Assembly (NCBI RefSeq): GCF_036884655.1
Contig: NC_088345.1
Coordinates: 32,214,501 to 32,278,500 of the forward strand
DNA from: Musa acuminata AAA Group
Lineage: Eukaryota > Streptophyta > Magnoliopsida > Zingiberales > Musaceae
Reading direction: 5' to 3'
DNA: 64,000 nucleotides
Both the position numbers and the translations under genes were made by a program. Positions within the stretch are counted from its first letter, which is position 1, and every line of letters starts with the position of its first letter. Positions 1-10,831 of this stretch are shown piece after piece. The notes beneath the pieces were generated by a model. The model had not been told where the DNA came from. It saw only the letters and a list, made by a program, of their open reading frames with translations, and searched no databases.

Positions 1-1
1 T

Positions 2-532
2 GAACTCGTTAACAAAGTTTTGCGCTCACTTTCTAAAACTTGGGATTCAAAAGTAACTGCTATTCAAGAATCGAAAAACTTGAACCATTTTCCACTTGAA
101 GAACTAATTGGTTCATTGATCACATATGAAATGACGTGCAATGCACGTGAAGAACTTGAGAACCACCTTCCAAAGAACAGGAAGGATTTGGAACTCTGGA
201 CAAATGAATGCCACTTGAGCGATGACTCAAGTGATGAGGACAATGATGAACAAACCAACCTTCCAAAGAACAGGAAGGATTTGGGACATAGAACATTTGA
301 AGACCACTCGAGCATAAGCTCAAGTGATGGTGAACTTAAAATGAAACGAAAATTAAAAAGCAAAAAGAATGGAACTACTTGCTTTAAACGCAAGAAGAAG
401 AACAAAAATTGGGATGAATCGAGCTCATCTGAAGACGAGAAAGTCAACAAAAGCGAGGCGACAAAATACGCCTTACCAGCCTACGATGTTGAGGTAATTA
501 AAATGCCTTTGGTTTATTTTGAAATTACTTGA
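2..532 (+). pseudogene. gag C-terminal part of element K
   Basis: The frame is open from the first bases of the window to 532. It carries the copia gag pattern ELVNKVLRSL...WDSKVTAI followed by LEELIGSLITYEMTC, an acidic/serine-rich linker and a basic KKKNKNW stretch. D carries the same order of motifs at 30245-30591, which confirms the family. The linker holds two near-copies of LPKNRKDL, an internal duplication of about 30 codons absent from D. The frame stops before any zinc knuckle. Gag would form the virus-like particle. The N-terminal part lies upstream of the window. Confidence 0.7.
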
Positions 533-2910
533 TGCTTTCATGATATATTTTCTTTTTTAGCTTAGAATTAATTTTCTTGAAAATTACATGTTTAAAAATA
601 AAAATACAAAAATTATGATCATGCTGATAATTTCGAAAATAATTGCATATTTTATGATAAACAAACAAAATGATTTTGATCATGGTTAAGAAGTAATAAT
701 GTGTATCATGTTTAATTAACATTGTTGAATGAAATCACGTTTGATTTAAAGTAATGCATAAAGATGTAATATGAAATGGTTATTAACAATTTTATGCATG
801 TGATTTTAAGTTATCCATGATCATGAGCTTGTTTGATCTTCTAGTCTTAATTTCAAGATCTATAGCAAAAATCATGTTTGAAGATATGAAAGTGTTAATT
901 TCATTTTCGGATTCACTTAACAATTGGTATCCTAACAATCAGATTTTCTCATACACTTATGAAAAATATTTTTCTAAAATGGATTTGATGAAATGATTCA
1001 TGCTTATAAACTCCATCTTGAAATATGAATGATAGTGTTTTTGCTTGCAAAGATTTGTTTCACATTCATATCTCCTATGATTCATGTGCAGAAAAAGAAT
1101 TTATAAATCATAATACAATGAGATTTCTTATGCAAAAATGAAGTGCTTTTGTGATTCTTTGCTAAAGAGAATAATCATAATCATGATCTTGATAATTATC
1201 ACATGAAGCTCTTTATAAATCAAGATCGTTCATTATGCTCCCTACATTTATCAAAAAGGGTTTCTTCAAATGAAATGCAATTCAATGAAGTGTCATATTG
1301 ATATCTTGAAACTTGGAATATTTTAAAATGTGATCTTTGATAAGAATGTTTCAAGTTGCTCTTTGTACTATATCTTTTCAAATGAATCATGAGCCTTGAA
1401 TACAAGATTTCTTTGCCTTATGCTTATCTCAATTTGGCATATAAAAACTAAGGCATGCTTAGATGAAAAGGAATCTCTTAAAAAATGCCTTTCCCATTTG
1501 ATCGAGATTAATGATTTCATGATATTTTATGAATCTCGAAATTAATGACTTGATTATGAACTTCAAGTTAATGATTTAATTTGAATAAGTTTTATCTAAA
1601 TCATAATCTTGATCTTGCAAAATTAAAGTCACAAATAATATCTTATGGTATTCATGAATTGATACTCACAATATGAAAGCATTGATATTCATGACTTGAA
1701 TTGGATTGAAACATTGTATGCTTAATTTAATCATTCTCCTATGTTTCAAAAATTCCTTAAATGCCTTATGTGATGATTGAAAACTAATCTGCTTTATGAT
1801 GAATTACGAATCATGACTTGATCTATGATATAAATGCCTTGAAATGATTGAAATATTTAACACTTTTATGCTCTACCCCCTACTTTCTTCTTGTTTTCAA
1901 TGATAAAATGGGGAGAAGTTTTGATCATGCATGGTAGGATATAATTTGACAAAATTGATACCATCATGATATGAAACATTAATGTAATTATGAATGATGA
2001 TATGATATCATGCATGTAATACTTCAACTTATGATAATGATGCATGCAATGATAAAATATTCATGATGAAAAATTGTCTTGACATTCATAACTTGATTAT
2101 CCATCATTTGTCATGATTTTGAAATCGTTCTAAAAGGAAAAGAGAACTACAAAACTGTATTCTCTCTTTCATTTTTACAATGACAAAGGGGGAGATAGCT
2201 AGCTTGTACAAGTCAAGAAGATGCAAAAACTTGATTGCGAGCTTACCTATTTTAAGAAGCAAAGATTGCTAACTTGCTTATTTCAAGAAGAAAAATTGTC
2301 TTCTTGAACATCACTATCTTGAATATCTCAAGAAGCAAAACTTGCAATTTGCACATTGCAATAGGAAGCAAGAATCATGAGCTTACACAAGAAATTTATC
2401 TTGCATCTGCTTTCGAAATTTTTGCTAGCTTGCATAATATAGAACTTGCTATCTTGAACATTACCAAAAGTGCTATCTTATATGCTATAAAACTTGCATA
2501 TCTAAAACTTGATAGCATGAATGTTCTAAGCATGATGTAACACTTGCTAAATCTTCTAGCTCCAAGATTGCATGATGATAAAACTTGATATTATGATTTT
2601 CATGCAAAGAGTTGAACCAATATCACACACAAACACTTGATTGTGATACTTCTCCTTTTTGTTGATGACAAAGGGGGAGAAGTATATTGATGAAAGTATG
2701 TTGATGACATGACATGTGATGCATAAAGTTTATGCATATGTTCATGTTGACGTGTTGCAAGTATTCATGATGAATATTGCAATGACTTGAATTCAGTTTG
2801 AATTCAAGGTTCTATCAATATGGCATATTGATAGGGGGAGTTTGTTTAAACTCCGGGAGTTAAGTTTAACTCCGTCATCAAGTGGTTGTCATCATCAAAA
2901 AGGGGGAGAT
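533..2910 (+). other. AT-rich non-coding interior of element K with polypurine tract
   Basis: No convincing gene. The stretch is rich in ATGAT/CATGAT words. At about 2190-2560 there are irregular repeats of AACTTGC / TTGCTAGCTTG words, also present in D at about 32190-32410. 'GACAAAGGGGGAGA' occurs near 2183 and 2671. The polypurine tract AAAAAGGGGGAGAT occupies 2897-2910 immediately before the LTR and would prime plus-strand DNA synthesis. Confidence 0.65.
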
Positions 2911-3769
2911 TGTTGAATCTCGTATTTTGATGATGAAACTACTTGATATATGTTTATGATTTAATCTGCGTTTTGAGTGACGCAGGATGCTTCGATCAGG
3001 ATGAGACAATTAAAGCAGGATAATCATGTTGTGCCGAAGGAACATGTCAGAAGATTGGACGTCGGGCCGGTGGATCGGTCGACGTATTGACAGAAGGCTT
3101 CGGGCCGTGGACTCGGGCATCGGGCCAAGAAGAGCGGGTATTGTGCCAAGGATATCGGAGTTGCGGAGTCAACTGGCTGATTGGGCAATAGGCTGCACGA
3201 GAGGACGATGCGCCGAAGAATCGGACGAAGCGTCGAGGGACCAATGACATGTCGGACAACTTGGTTAATTGCTTAGGATTAATTGTCTCGATTGAAGTTT
3301 TGTTTTAATTGTGCAGGATTAACTATGATAACGATGAAGACATAAAGCGAAACAAAGTGTCGGAGTCAAGCGCGATGGATTTGTTGCGAGTTCGAGAGTT
3401 CGACGGAAGTCCGAAGATTCGTTGGGAGTTCGCGGAGCTCGCCGAGAAAGATCGGAGCTTGCCGAAGAAGCTCGTTGGAACTCGCTAAGAACAAATCGTG
3501 AAGTCTAGGAGCTTGCCGGGAGTCCGCAGAATGGTTTCCGAGAGTTCATCGGAAGACCGCCGGAAGTTTGCCGGAAGCTCGCTAGAAGAAGTCTTGACTT
3601 GCGGACTTTGTAATAGCTTAGAAAATGTCTTTAAATTCATAGTTAGCACGTTAATTAGGGTTAGGATTAGGTGTTAATCCTATAACCCAAGTAGGGGCCA
3701 ATTAGGCCCAAGTTCGGACTGGTTTGGACCAAGTTTGGAGCCAAACCAAGTGAGCTGGAATAGTGAAGA

Positions 3770-4350
3770 GGTGCCACCGCCAGGGTTGGAGGTAGCACCG
3801 CCCAGGCTATGTCTTCCTGCGAGGTTGGGAGGTGCAACCGCCCCAGCCAGGAGGTGCAACCGCCAGGGCTGCGAGGCTGGGAGGTGCAACCGCCCCAGCC
3901 AAGAGGTGCAACCGCCCAGAGCTCAGTCTTCGAGCTAGATTGGGCGGTGCAACCTCCTCTGCCAAGAGGTAGCACCGCCAGAGCTCAAGTTTCGAGCTCT
4001 GCCAGGCGATGCAACCACCGAGCTCAGTCTTCGAGCTCTGGCAGAGAGGAGCATCAGCCTGAGCTCAGTCTCGAGCTCTGCTAGGTGATGCAATCACCGA
4101 GCTCAGTCTTCGAGCTCTGGCAGAGAGGTGCATCAGCCTGAGCTCAGTTTCGAGCTCTGGCAGGTGATGCAACCACCGAGCTCAGATTTCGAGCTCTGCC
4201 AGGTGATGCAACCACCGAGCTCAGTCTTCGAGCTCTGCCAGGTGATGCAACCATCGAGCTCAATCTTCGAGCTCAGGCAGAGAGGAGCAATCGCCTGAGC
4301 TCAGTCTTCGAGCTCTGCCAGGCGGTGCCACCTCTCCAGTCAAGAGGTGC
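3770..4350 (+). repeat. Tandem palindrome array in K LTR U3
   Basis: Units of roughly 39-45 bp alternate a GGCGGTGCAACCGCC-like perfect inverted repeat (arms GGCGGT/ACCGCC, 3-nt centre) with GAGCTC-N6/7-GAGCTC. At least ten GAGCTC pairs are visible between 3920 and 4320. Open frames here on both strands are products of the repetition, not genes. Confidence 0.75.
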
Positions 4351-4426
4351 AACCGCCTGATCCCAGAATTCTGGGATTTGATCGATTTGATCGTTTTGAG
4401 CTCGAATTTTGAATTGGGTTGGGGCC

Positions 4427-4434
4427 TATAAATA
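4427..4434 (+). promoter_or_regulatory. TATA box of K LTR
   Basis: TATAAATA in the context GGGGCCTATAAATACCCC, conserved at the same place in the sister LTRs (near 27956, 33770 and reversed near 57340). It marks the U3/R boundary; transcription should start about 30 bp downstream. Confidence 0.7.
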
Positions 4435-5149
4435 CCCCACCCATTCAGCACTGAAAAGGCACAGACCTACACCGAAATCTTGATCTTTTCTGTGATTCTA
4501 AGAGCTCAAAAGTGTTGTAAAGCCTTTAAGTCTCCTCCTTCTGTTCTTCAAGTTTTCAGTTGTAAAGTGAGGAGAGAAAGGTCTGTAAAGGTTGTCTCCT
4601 GAGCCTGTCAAAAGGAGAGAAATTGTAAAAGGGCAGTTTGGCCTTCGCCCATTGAAGGAAGGCACCTAGTTGACGTCGGTAACCTCATCGGTGGAGGAAG
4701 CCAAAAGTGGAGTAGGTCAAGGCTGACCGAACCACTCTAAATCTCTGGTTTGCGTTTATTTTCGAGCACTTTATCATTACTGCAAACCTCCCTCATTACT
4801 ACTGCTCTCTGCGCTTTCACGAACAAGTTCTAAGTGCTGTTCTTCCGAATCTGCATTCAGACGTAAATTCGTATTTTCATACATTACAGTTTACGTTTAC
4901 GTTTGATTCTGCAGAACTGTTTTCCGTGCTTTTACGAACGAGCTTCTTTGCAGTTTACACTTACATTTTAATCCTATTGATAACTGCAATCTATCCTCTA
5001 CGATTTTACGAACGAGTTTCAACATTTAGACGTAAAACTGCATTCAGACGTAAATCGGCTTTCCTCGCTCAATCATCAGATCTCAGTTCACGTTTATGTC
5101 TTGATTTCAACTGCATACTGCCTTCTGCGAGTATACAAACAAGTTTCAA

Positions 5150-5395
5150 AGTTTAGACGTAAATCTGCGTCTAGACGTAAAACTGCGTTTAGACGTAAAT
5201 ATGCGTTTGGACGTAAATCTGAGTTTAAGACGTAAATCTGAGTTTAGATGTAAATCTGCGTTCAGACGTAAATCTGCGTTTAGACGTAAATCTGCGTTTA
5301 GACGTAAAACTGTGTTTAGACGTAAATCTGAGTTTAGACGTAAACTGCGCTTAGACGCAATCTGCGCTTAGACGCAAACTGCACTTAGATACAAA
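5150..5395 (+). repeat. 18-bp tandem array (TTTAGACGTAAAACTGCG type)
   Basis: About a dozen degenerate copies of an 18-bp unit downstream of the TATA box of the K LTR. Homologous arrays of different length are found at 28481-28755, 34478-34790 and, reversed, at about 56315-56600. Confidence 0.75.
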
Positions 5396-5518
5396 CTGAG
5401 AATTTGCTTTTGCATCATAATAGTTTTTGAACGAACGCAGCTTTTGGTTTTTAATCGCTGTAAGATTTTCGCTGCACTAATTCACCCCCCCCCCCTCTTA
5501 GTGCTCTCGATCCTAACA

Positions 5519-5907
5519 CTCCTCTCTCCCTCTCATCCTCAATATGCAACCCCTATTTGGGGGTGTGTGGATAGCAAAAAGGGCGGGCCCCTTCTAGATT
5601 GCGTGGTGTGTGCAACGAGGAGTTTTAAGCAGCAATTTGAGGAGCATTTTCGTAGCCCTTGCAATGTGGATCACCGCTGGAGAGGAGAATAGTTGACCTC
5701 CTTCATCCTCTCTCATATATCTCAAGAATTCAAGGATATATGATCTCCTTAGGTAACATAATCTTCTTACACATGCTGCTTTCGATTTTGCAGGTTTTTA
5801 TGTACTAATCTTTGCACGACGATAAGAGACTAATTTTTCTATGAAAATCTGAGATTTTTATTTTGTTCGTCCACTACACATTTGATATCACCTCAAATTT
5901 CCCAACA
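5519..5907 (+). repeat. 3' portion of the 5' LTR of E
   Basis: Matches the last ~390 bp of the copia LTRs at 42270-42662 and 49200-49532, ending TTTCCCAACA. The first part of this LTR is missing because K was inserted into it and K's other side lies outside the window. Confidence 0.75.
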
Positions 5908-5925
5908 GTAGTATCAGAGCCAGGT
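5908..5925 (+). other. Primer binding site of E
   Basis: AGTATCAGAGCCAGG directly follows the LTR. It is complementary to the 3' end of plant initiator methionine tRNA with one change (TAG for TGG), and would prime minus-strand synthesis. Confidence 0.7.
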
Positions 5926-7429
5926 TGTTTGTGCAAAAGACTAGTTTTTAAACTGTATATATTGTGTTCAATCATGTAGAATTATTTTGCATGATTGCTA
6001 TGATTTTTTTGTCATACTTTTCAAATCTATGCTGCATATTTTCTTATTGTTAAGAGATGTTTTAGAGAGGACTTTTGATGTCAAAGTTATTGACACAAAA
6101 GGGGAAGAAAGGGCAGCAACTGTTGCTGCCCTTTGGATTGGCCGAAGGCTACTTGTAGCCTTGGCCGAGAGCACCACCTTACTGCTCTTGACCTAGCCAA
6201 AAGTTGCAAGGCTGAGAACTGCAAGGAGCTCTCAACCATGGGAGTGGTAGCCCCTGCTGTTAGGTTTCTTGGTTGTAAGGGGCACCCTTGGTGGCTAGGA
6301 CTCTTGGCCGCATGGGGCAAGTTGGTAGCCAAGGTTTCCTGGTCGCCCATGCTCACCCTACAACCATGGTTTCCTAGCTAGAAAGGTAACCTTGGGGGTC
6401 AGGGATCCCTAATCGCCCAAGATAGTCCTACGGCCAAGGTTTCCTAACCGTATAGGGCACCCTAGGGTAGGGTACCACAAAGGGCTATAGAATAATTAAT
6501 TAAATAATTTAATTAATAAATTATTATTATTATTATCTAGTAGTCCTACATAATAATGTACACATGTGATGTGGATGGATGATCATGAACCATATGATAT
6601 AATGTATGTGTGTATTGTGATTATTATTATGATTGAGGCCTATGAGCCTCTATTTTTTCCTCATGTATTGCTGGGCTCGCATGCTTGTGATTATGTTATA
6701 ATTATACGAGGAGGTGTAGCAAGAGTATGGAGGTGATAGCGGGACCCACGAGGTCGAGATGAACGATCGTGATACATAGAGATGCGCCGAGATGCCGACG
6801 TAACTAACGAGGACGAGATGGACGATCATAGGGCATGGAGATGCACCGAAGCATATATAGATCATGATATAAGTGATTAAGCCCACTTGCTTGAGCTTGA
6901 TCACATTAGGCTGTGGTCCATAATCATCTGGTGTGATTGCTTGTGTGATGTGTGATTGTTTGTACATATACTAGATATGTATATATATTTGTATGCGATG
7001 TAGATATATATTAAATATGTATGTGTGTGACACGTTATAGGAGACCGAATCAAAATCTCCTCTCTCAATAATATTAAGTCAGTAAATGTGAAGCAATTAG
7101 ATTGACTCACATGACCTTCCATCGTTATAGGTAGGAACCGATTCCCGACGTAGGTTGAGTCTCTCGAGGCTCACATATATCGTGATTCGATATCTTGCCT
7201 ACGACATAGAGATGTCACTAGTGACTTGAGGACATTGTATACTTGGTCGAGTCCCTCGAGGGTATATCATCGAATCAGACTTATCTTGTAACGATAGTGA
7301 TGACTTAATCGAATATCATGGTTGGTCGAGTCCCTCGAGGCCATGGTGGTTTGGAGGCCGAATAGTATGAGAATCATAAAGAATTGTGATTAGTAAGACT
7401 TGCCTACCTTTATAGGCTTAGTATGATTG
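5926..7429 (+). other. Long untranslated leader of E
   Basis: About 1.5 kb without a gene, alignable in parts with the leader of F (50793-52493). It contains a perfect palindrome at 6108-6134, an imperfectly repetitive stretch with 'AAGGTTTCCT' words (6270-6470), AT-rich stretches, and several copies of a GTCGAGTCCCTCGAG hairpin motif from about 7150. Short open frames at 5987-6381 are not conserved with F. Confidence 0.6.
6108..6134. other. 27-nt leader palindrome of E
   Basis: Arms AAAGGGCAGCAAC and GTTGCTGCCCTTT around a single central T. The same core, with central A, is at 50801-50823 in the leader of F. Possible RNA hairpin or dimerisation element (inference). Confidence 0.6.
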
Positions 7430-7434
7430 GTCGA

Positions 7435-9020
7435 TACTAGTCATAGGTGCCCTACAAGCTAATCACATGAGTGATGGCACGTGTGACATGGTACACATTC
7501 TTTTTATTTATTATATTTTAACATTTTATCACTTTATATTACTTATTGAATATATACATTTATATTGTGATGTTTATAGATCTGTGTAATGGGAATCAAA
7601 TTATAATGAGATTACAATAATGAGACCAATTCACCTTTAAACATAAACCCTAAATAATCCTGGTCATATATTACTTGAAAGGAACATCGAGATAACCAAA
7701 TAGACTAGTATGCTATATACCCATCCACATGATGGAGGCAACTAGTCTCATACCTGCTCGTGTGGGGACACTAGGGCTATAGTGCATATGCTCCTTGGAG
7801 AATGAGTTCACTAATTGATCTGCTCACGAAATGCTGGATGGTTAATGAATCCTTATTATCAGACAAAGATTACATTATCCCAATAGTGTACCTGGTCCTT
7901 AGACTTGAGATATCAAGGATGTCCTGTATGAATACTCCACTCTTTGATACCAAACTTCTAGGCCTGGAAGTTCCAAATATAGCACAATCGGTCATCGGGA
8001 GTGGTAGCCAACCTTACGAGGGCTATTGAGTGTCGATAGAGGATTATCCACTCTTAGTATTATGAGAGGAATATCCCATGTGTTCTTGCTCAAACAAATC
8101 CTTGGCCAAGGTCATTTGGATTGAGAGAGAAAGAGTTCTCCGGGAGAATCCGATTAGTGCGAGACTCGAGTAGAAATCATATGAGTCTGATAGCACCATG
8201 TCTGATATACGGTTTTGGAATATTAGATGGATAAGAGACTATAGGTATATGGTAACTAAGGATAGATAGGTCTAATAGATTGGATTCCCCTATATCGTTT
8301 AGGGGCTGCAGGCGTAGTGGCCTAGTACGTCTGTAGAGTCAAGTGAATTATTGTGAAGATAATAATTTACTGAGACTAAAGGAGTTCTAACAAGTATAAC
8401 TCATGGCTAGCTCAATATTGGGCCTAAATGATCACACATATATGATAGGCATTGCGACAAATAAATGTTCGAATATGAGATATCCGCTAGAGCCCCTATC
8501 TTATTGGATATCCAATAAGCCCTTGAATTATTGGATTCTATGAATGAGATAAGAGCCAAATTAAGAGACTTAGGTAGTTGGATGAAGATCCAATACCCAA
8601 TAGGGTATGATCCATTAGGGTTAAGTTGATAGGGCCCTCTATAAATAGGAGGGAACTAAACACCTATAGGCTAGAGGTTTTTAGTTGCCACCTCCTATTC
8701 CTCTCTCCCCTTCTCCTCCTCAGATAGCAAGTGTAGAGATTTGGGCAGCAATTGGAGGAGCATCGTAACGGCCCTATTGTGTGGATCACTACTAAAGAGG
8801 AGGATACTTGACCTCCTTCATCATCTCCTATAGATCTATAGGGATTTAAGGATATACGTTTTCCCTAGGTAAAATACAATCTTTCATATACGTAGTTTTT
8901 TATTTTCAAATTATATGCACCAATCTTCGCACAACGATAAACACATCATTGGGAAATTTAGGGACTTTTATTTTCTATTCTTTTATTGCGCATGTGATAT
9001 CGCCCCTAGATTTTCCTATA
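7435..9020 (+). repeat. Copia solo LTR in the leader of E (1586 bp)
   Basis: Starts TACTAGTCATAGGTGCCC and ends ATTTTCCTATA, a slightly decayed version of TGCTAGTC...TTTCCCAACA. Flanked by a perfect 5-bp duplication GTCGA (7430-7434 and 9021-9025). A CTATAAATAGG box lies near 8640. No internal region: a solo LTR left by LTR-LTR recombination. The open frame at 7802-8029 recurs in several LTR copies and is not a gene. Confidence 0.85.
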
Positions 9021-9234
9021 GTCGAGTCCCTTGAGGTTACGTTAAGATGTCGATTGGATCTCGATCCCAACTAGAGATCTACTAGGAGTCTTCGATTCAC
9101 ATATTGAAGGGAGTTGTGTGTTTTGCGAGAAAATAGTGAGAGTCGATTAAGATAGAAGTTCTTATCTTAATTATTTATTTTTACAAAATCTGAATGTTAT
9201 ATATTTCTGCTGCATCTTTATTTAAAAAAAAAAT

Positions 9235-9722
9235 ATATCGTTTTCAAATTCCTTATATGGTATATTTGATGTCAACCATCTCACTGGTCTAAATTATACG
9301 GATTGGCTATGCAACCTGAGAATTATTCTCATGACGAAGAAAATCATGTACGTCCTTGATACAAGAATGCCTATAACCGAGGCAGGGGCAAGCGAAGATG
9401 AGATTACTCACTACGTGAAGTACATAGATGACTCTACTCTTACTCAGTGTTACATGATGGATGCTAGATCCATTCTCCTACATCTTCGCAAATTGTTTGA
9501 GGAAAAAGGAAGTATTCAGCGATATGAGATATACAAGAGTCTCTTCCATGTTAGGATAATTGAGGGGACACCAGTTCAGAACCATGTCCGAAAGATGATA
9601 GAGTGGATAGAGAAACTTATAGTCTAGGAATGGTCCTAGAGGATGACTTGTGTGTGGATCTTGTGCTTTAGTCCCTACCAGATTCCTTTTCTCATTTCAT
9701 AATGAATTTTAATATGAACAAG
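9235..9722 (+). pseudogene. gag of E, first copy
   Basis: Homologous to the intact N-terminal gag of F (52494 on): motifs [38 protein letters not shown] and KMIEWIEKL are readable. The start codon is changed (ATA for ATG). About 15 codons after the YIDDSTLTQCYM motif are missing, and there is a stop after EKLIV. Homology ends abruptly at AACAAGCTTG, where leader sequence starts again. Confidence 0.75.
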
Positions 9723-10122
9723 CTTGGTCGAGTCTCTTAAGGGCATATAATCCAATTATGCTCATCTTGTAATGATAGTGATGACTTAACCAAACATTAT
9801 GTTGGTTGAGTCCCTTGAGACCATAATGGTTCAGAGGCTGAACAAGATGGGAATCACAAAGAGTTGTGATTGATAAGAGTTGCCTACCTTTTCGAGATTA
9901 GCGTGATTGGTTGGGTCCCTTGAGGTTACATTGAGATGCTAATTGGATCCCAATCCCCACTAGAGATCTGTCAGGGATCTTCAATTCACATATTGGAAGG
10001 AGTTATGTGATTCACGAGAAAATAGTGGGAGTAGATTAAGATAGAAGTCCTTATCTTGATTATTTACTTTTATACAAAATCTACATGTTATTTTTTTTTT
10101 ACTACATCTTGATTTTTAGAAA
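9723..10122 (+). repeat. Second copy of the leader end of E
   Basis: Repeats the leader segment of 7244-7429 plus 9021-9234 (the GTCGAGTC... motifs, 'GATAGTGATGACTTAA', 'AAAATAGTGGGAG', 'AAGATAGAAGTCC') without the solo LTR. The junction with gag copy 1 falls in AAGCTTGG, shared by gag and leader. Confidence 0.7.
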
Positions 10123-10831
10123 ATGTTACTTTTAAATCCCTTACGTGGCATACTTGATGTCAACCGCAGCGGAGAAAATTGCATACATCCTTAATATAGT
10201 GATTTCTATGCCCGAGGAAGGGGCAAGCAAGGATGAGATCATTCGCTATGTGAAGTACATAGATGACTCCACTCTTGCTTAGTACATAGATACCTCTATG
10301 ACTCTTGAGTTATAGAGACAACATGAAAAGATGGATGTCAGATCTATCCTCCTACATATCCGTAAATTATTTAAGGAATAGAAAAAAACTCAACGATATG
10401 AGATATCTAAGAGTCTCTTCCGCGCTAGGTTGATTGAGGGGACATTAGTTTAGAACCATGTTTTAAAGATGATTGAGTGGATAGAGAAACTCACAAGTCT
10501 AGGAATGGTCCTAGAGAATAACCGATGTGTGGATCTTGTGCTTCAGTGTCTATCAGATTTCTTTTCTCAGTTCATTATAAATTTTAATATGAACAAGCTT
10601 GAGGTGACTCTCCTTGAACTCTTCAATATGTTGAGGGCGGTTGAGAGCACTATCAAGAAAGAGAAGCCAGTTCTCTATGCTGGTGAGATCAGAAAGAAAA
10701 GGAAGATAAAAAAGTCTCTTAAGAAGGGCAAGGGTAAACTAGGTAAAGCAAAGATTGCTAAGAAGGACCCAATAAAAGACAAAGGCCAATTCTTCCACTA
10801 CAACAAACACAAGTATTAGAAGAGGAACTTC
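10123..10831 (+). pseudogene. gag of E, second copy
   Basis: Starts ATG at 10123 in the position of the F start. Several stops in the first half; the second half (10469-10819) is open and carries [26 protein letters not shown] and a lysine-rich tail. The zinc-knuckle region reads as a degraded [10 protein letters not shown] with the Trp codon changed to TAG at the end of the frame. Differs from copy 1 by many substitutions, so the duplication is not recent. Confidence 0.7.

Larger units (their letters stand above)
1..5518 (+). mobile_element. Element K: SIRE-like gag-only LTR retrotransposon, 3' portion
   Basis: Seen: the tail of a gag reading frame, about 2.4 kb of AT-rich non-coding interior, a polypurine tract and a 2608-bp 3' LTR. 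No protease, integrase, RT or RNase H lies between gag and the LTR, where an autonomous copia element would carry them. The 5' end lies before the window. The LTR abuts the middle of a copia LTR (E), so K was inserted into E. The base after the LTR begins CTCCT; the same five bases are predicted just before K's 5' LTR outside the window. Inference: a non-autonomous 'TR-GAG' type relative of SIRE/Maximus, mobilised by an autonomous relative. Confidence 0.75.
2911..5518 (+). repeat. 3' LTR of element K (2608 bp)
   Basis: Begins TGTTGAATCTCGTATTTTG straight after the polypurine tract and ends CTCTCGATCCTAACA, giving TG...CA ends. Similar full-length copies occur at 26995-28879, 32422-34929 and, reversed, at 56176-58221. 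U3 carries GC-rich short palindromes (about 3770-4350), then a TATA box (4427-4434). The transcribed part carries an 18-bp tandem array and a poly-C run close to the 3' end. Confidence 0.85.

Noticed and set aside
533..2910. An env-like or third ORF in the K interior
   Set aside because: No open frame of useful length and no membrane-protein-like translation; AT-rich low-complexity words only.
3667..4451. Several open frames rich in QPP/GCT/RCN repeats in LTR U3 (also at 27378-28001, 33270-33793, 57302-57772)
   Set aside because: They are translations of the GC-rich palindrome arrays on both strands, upstream of the LTR's own TATA box.
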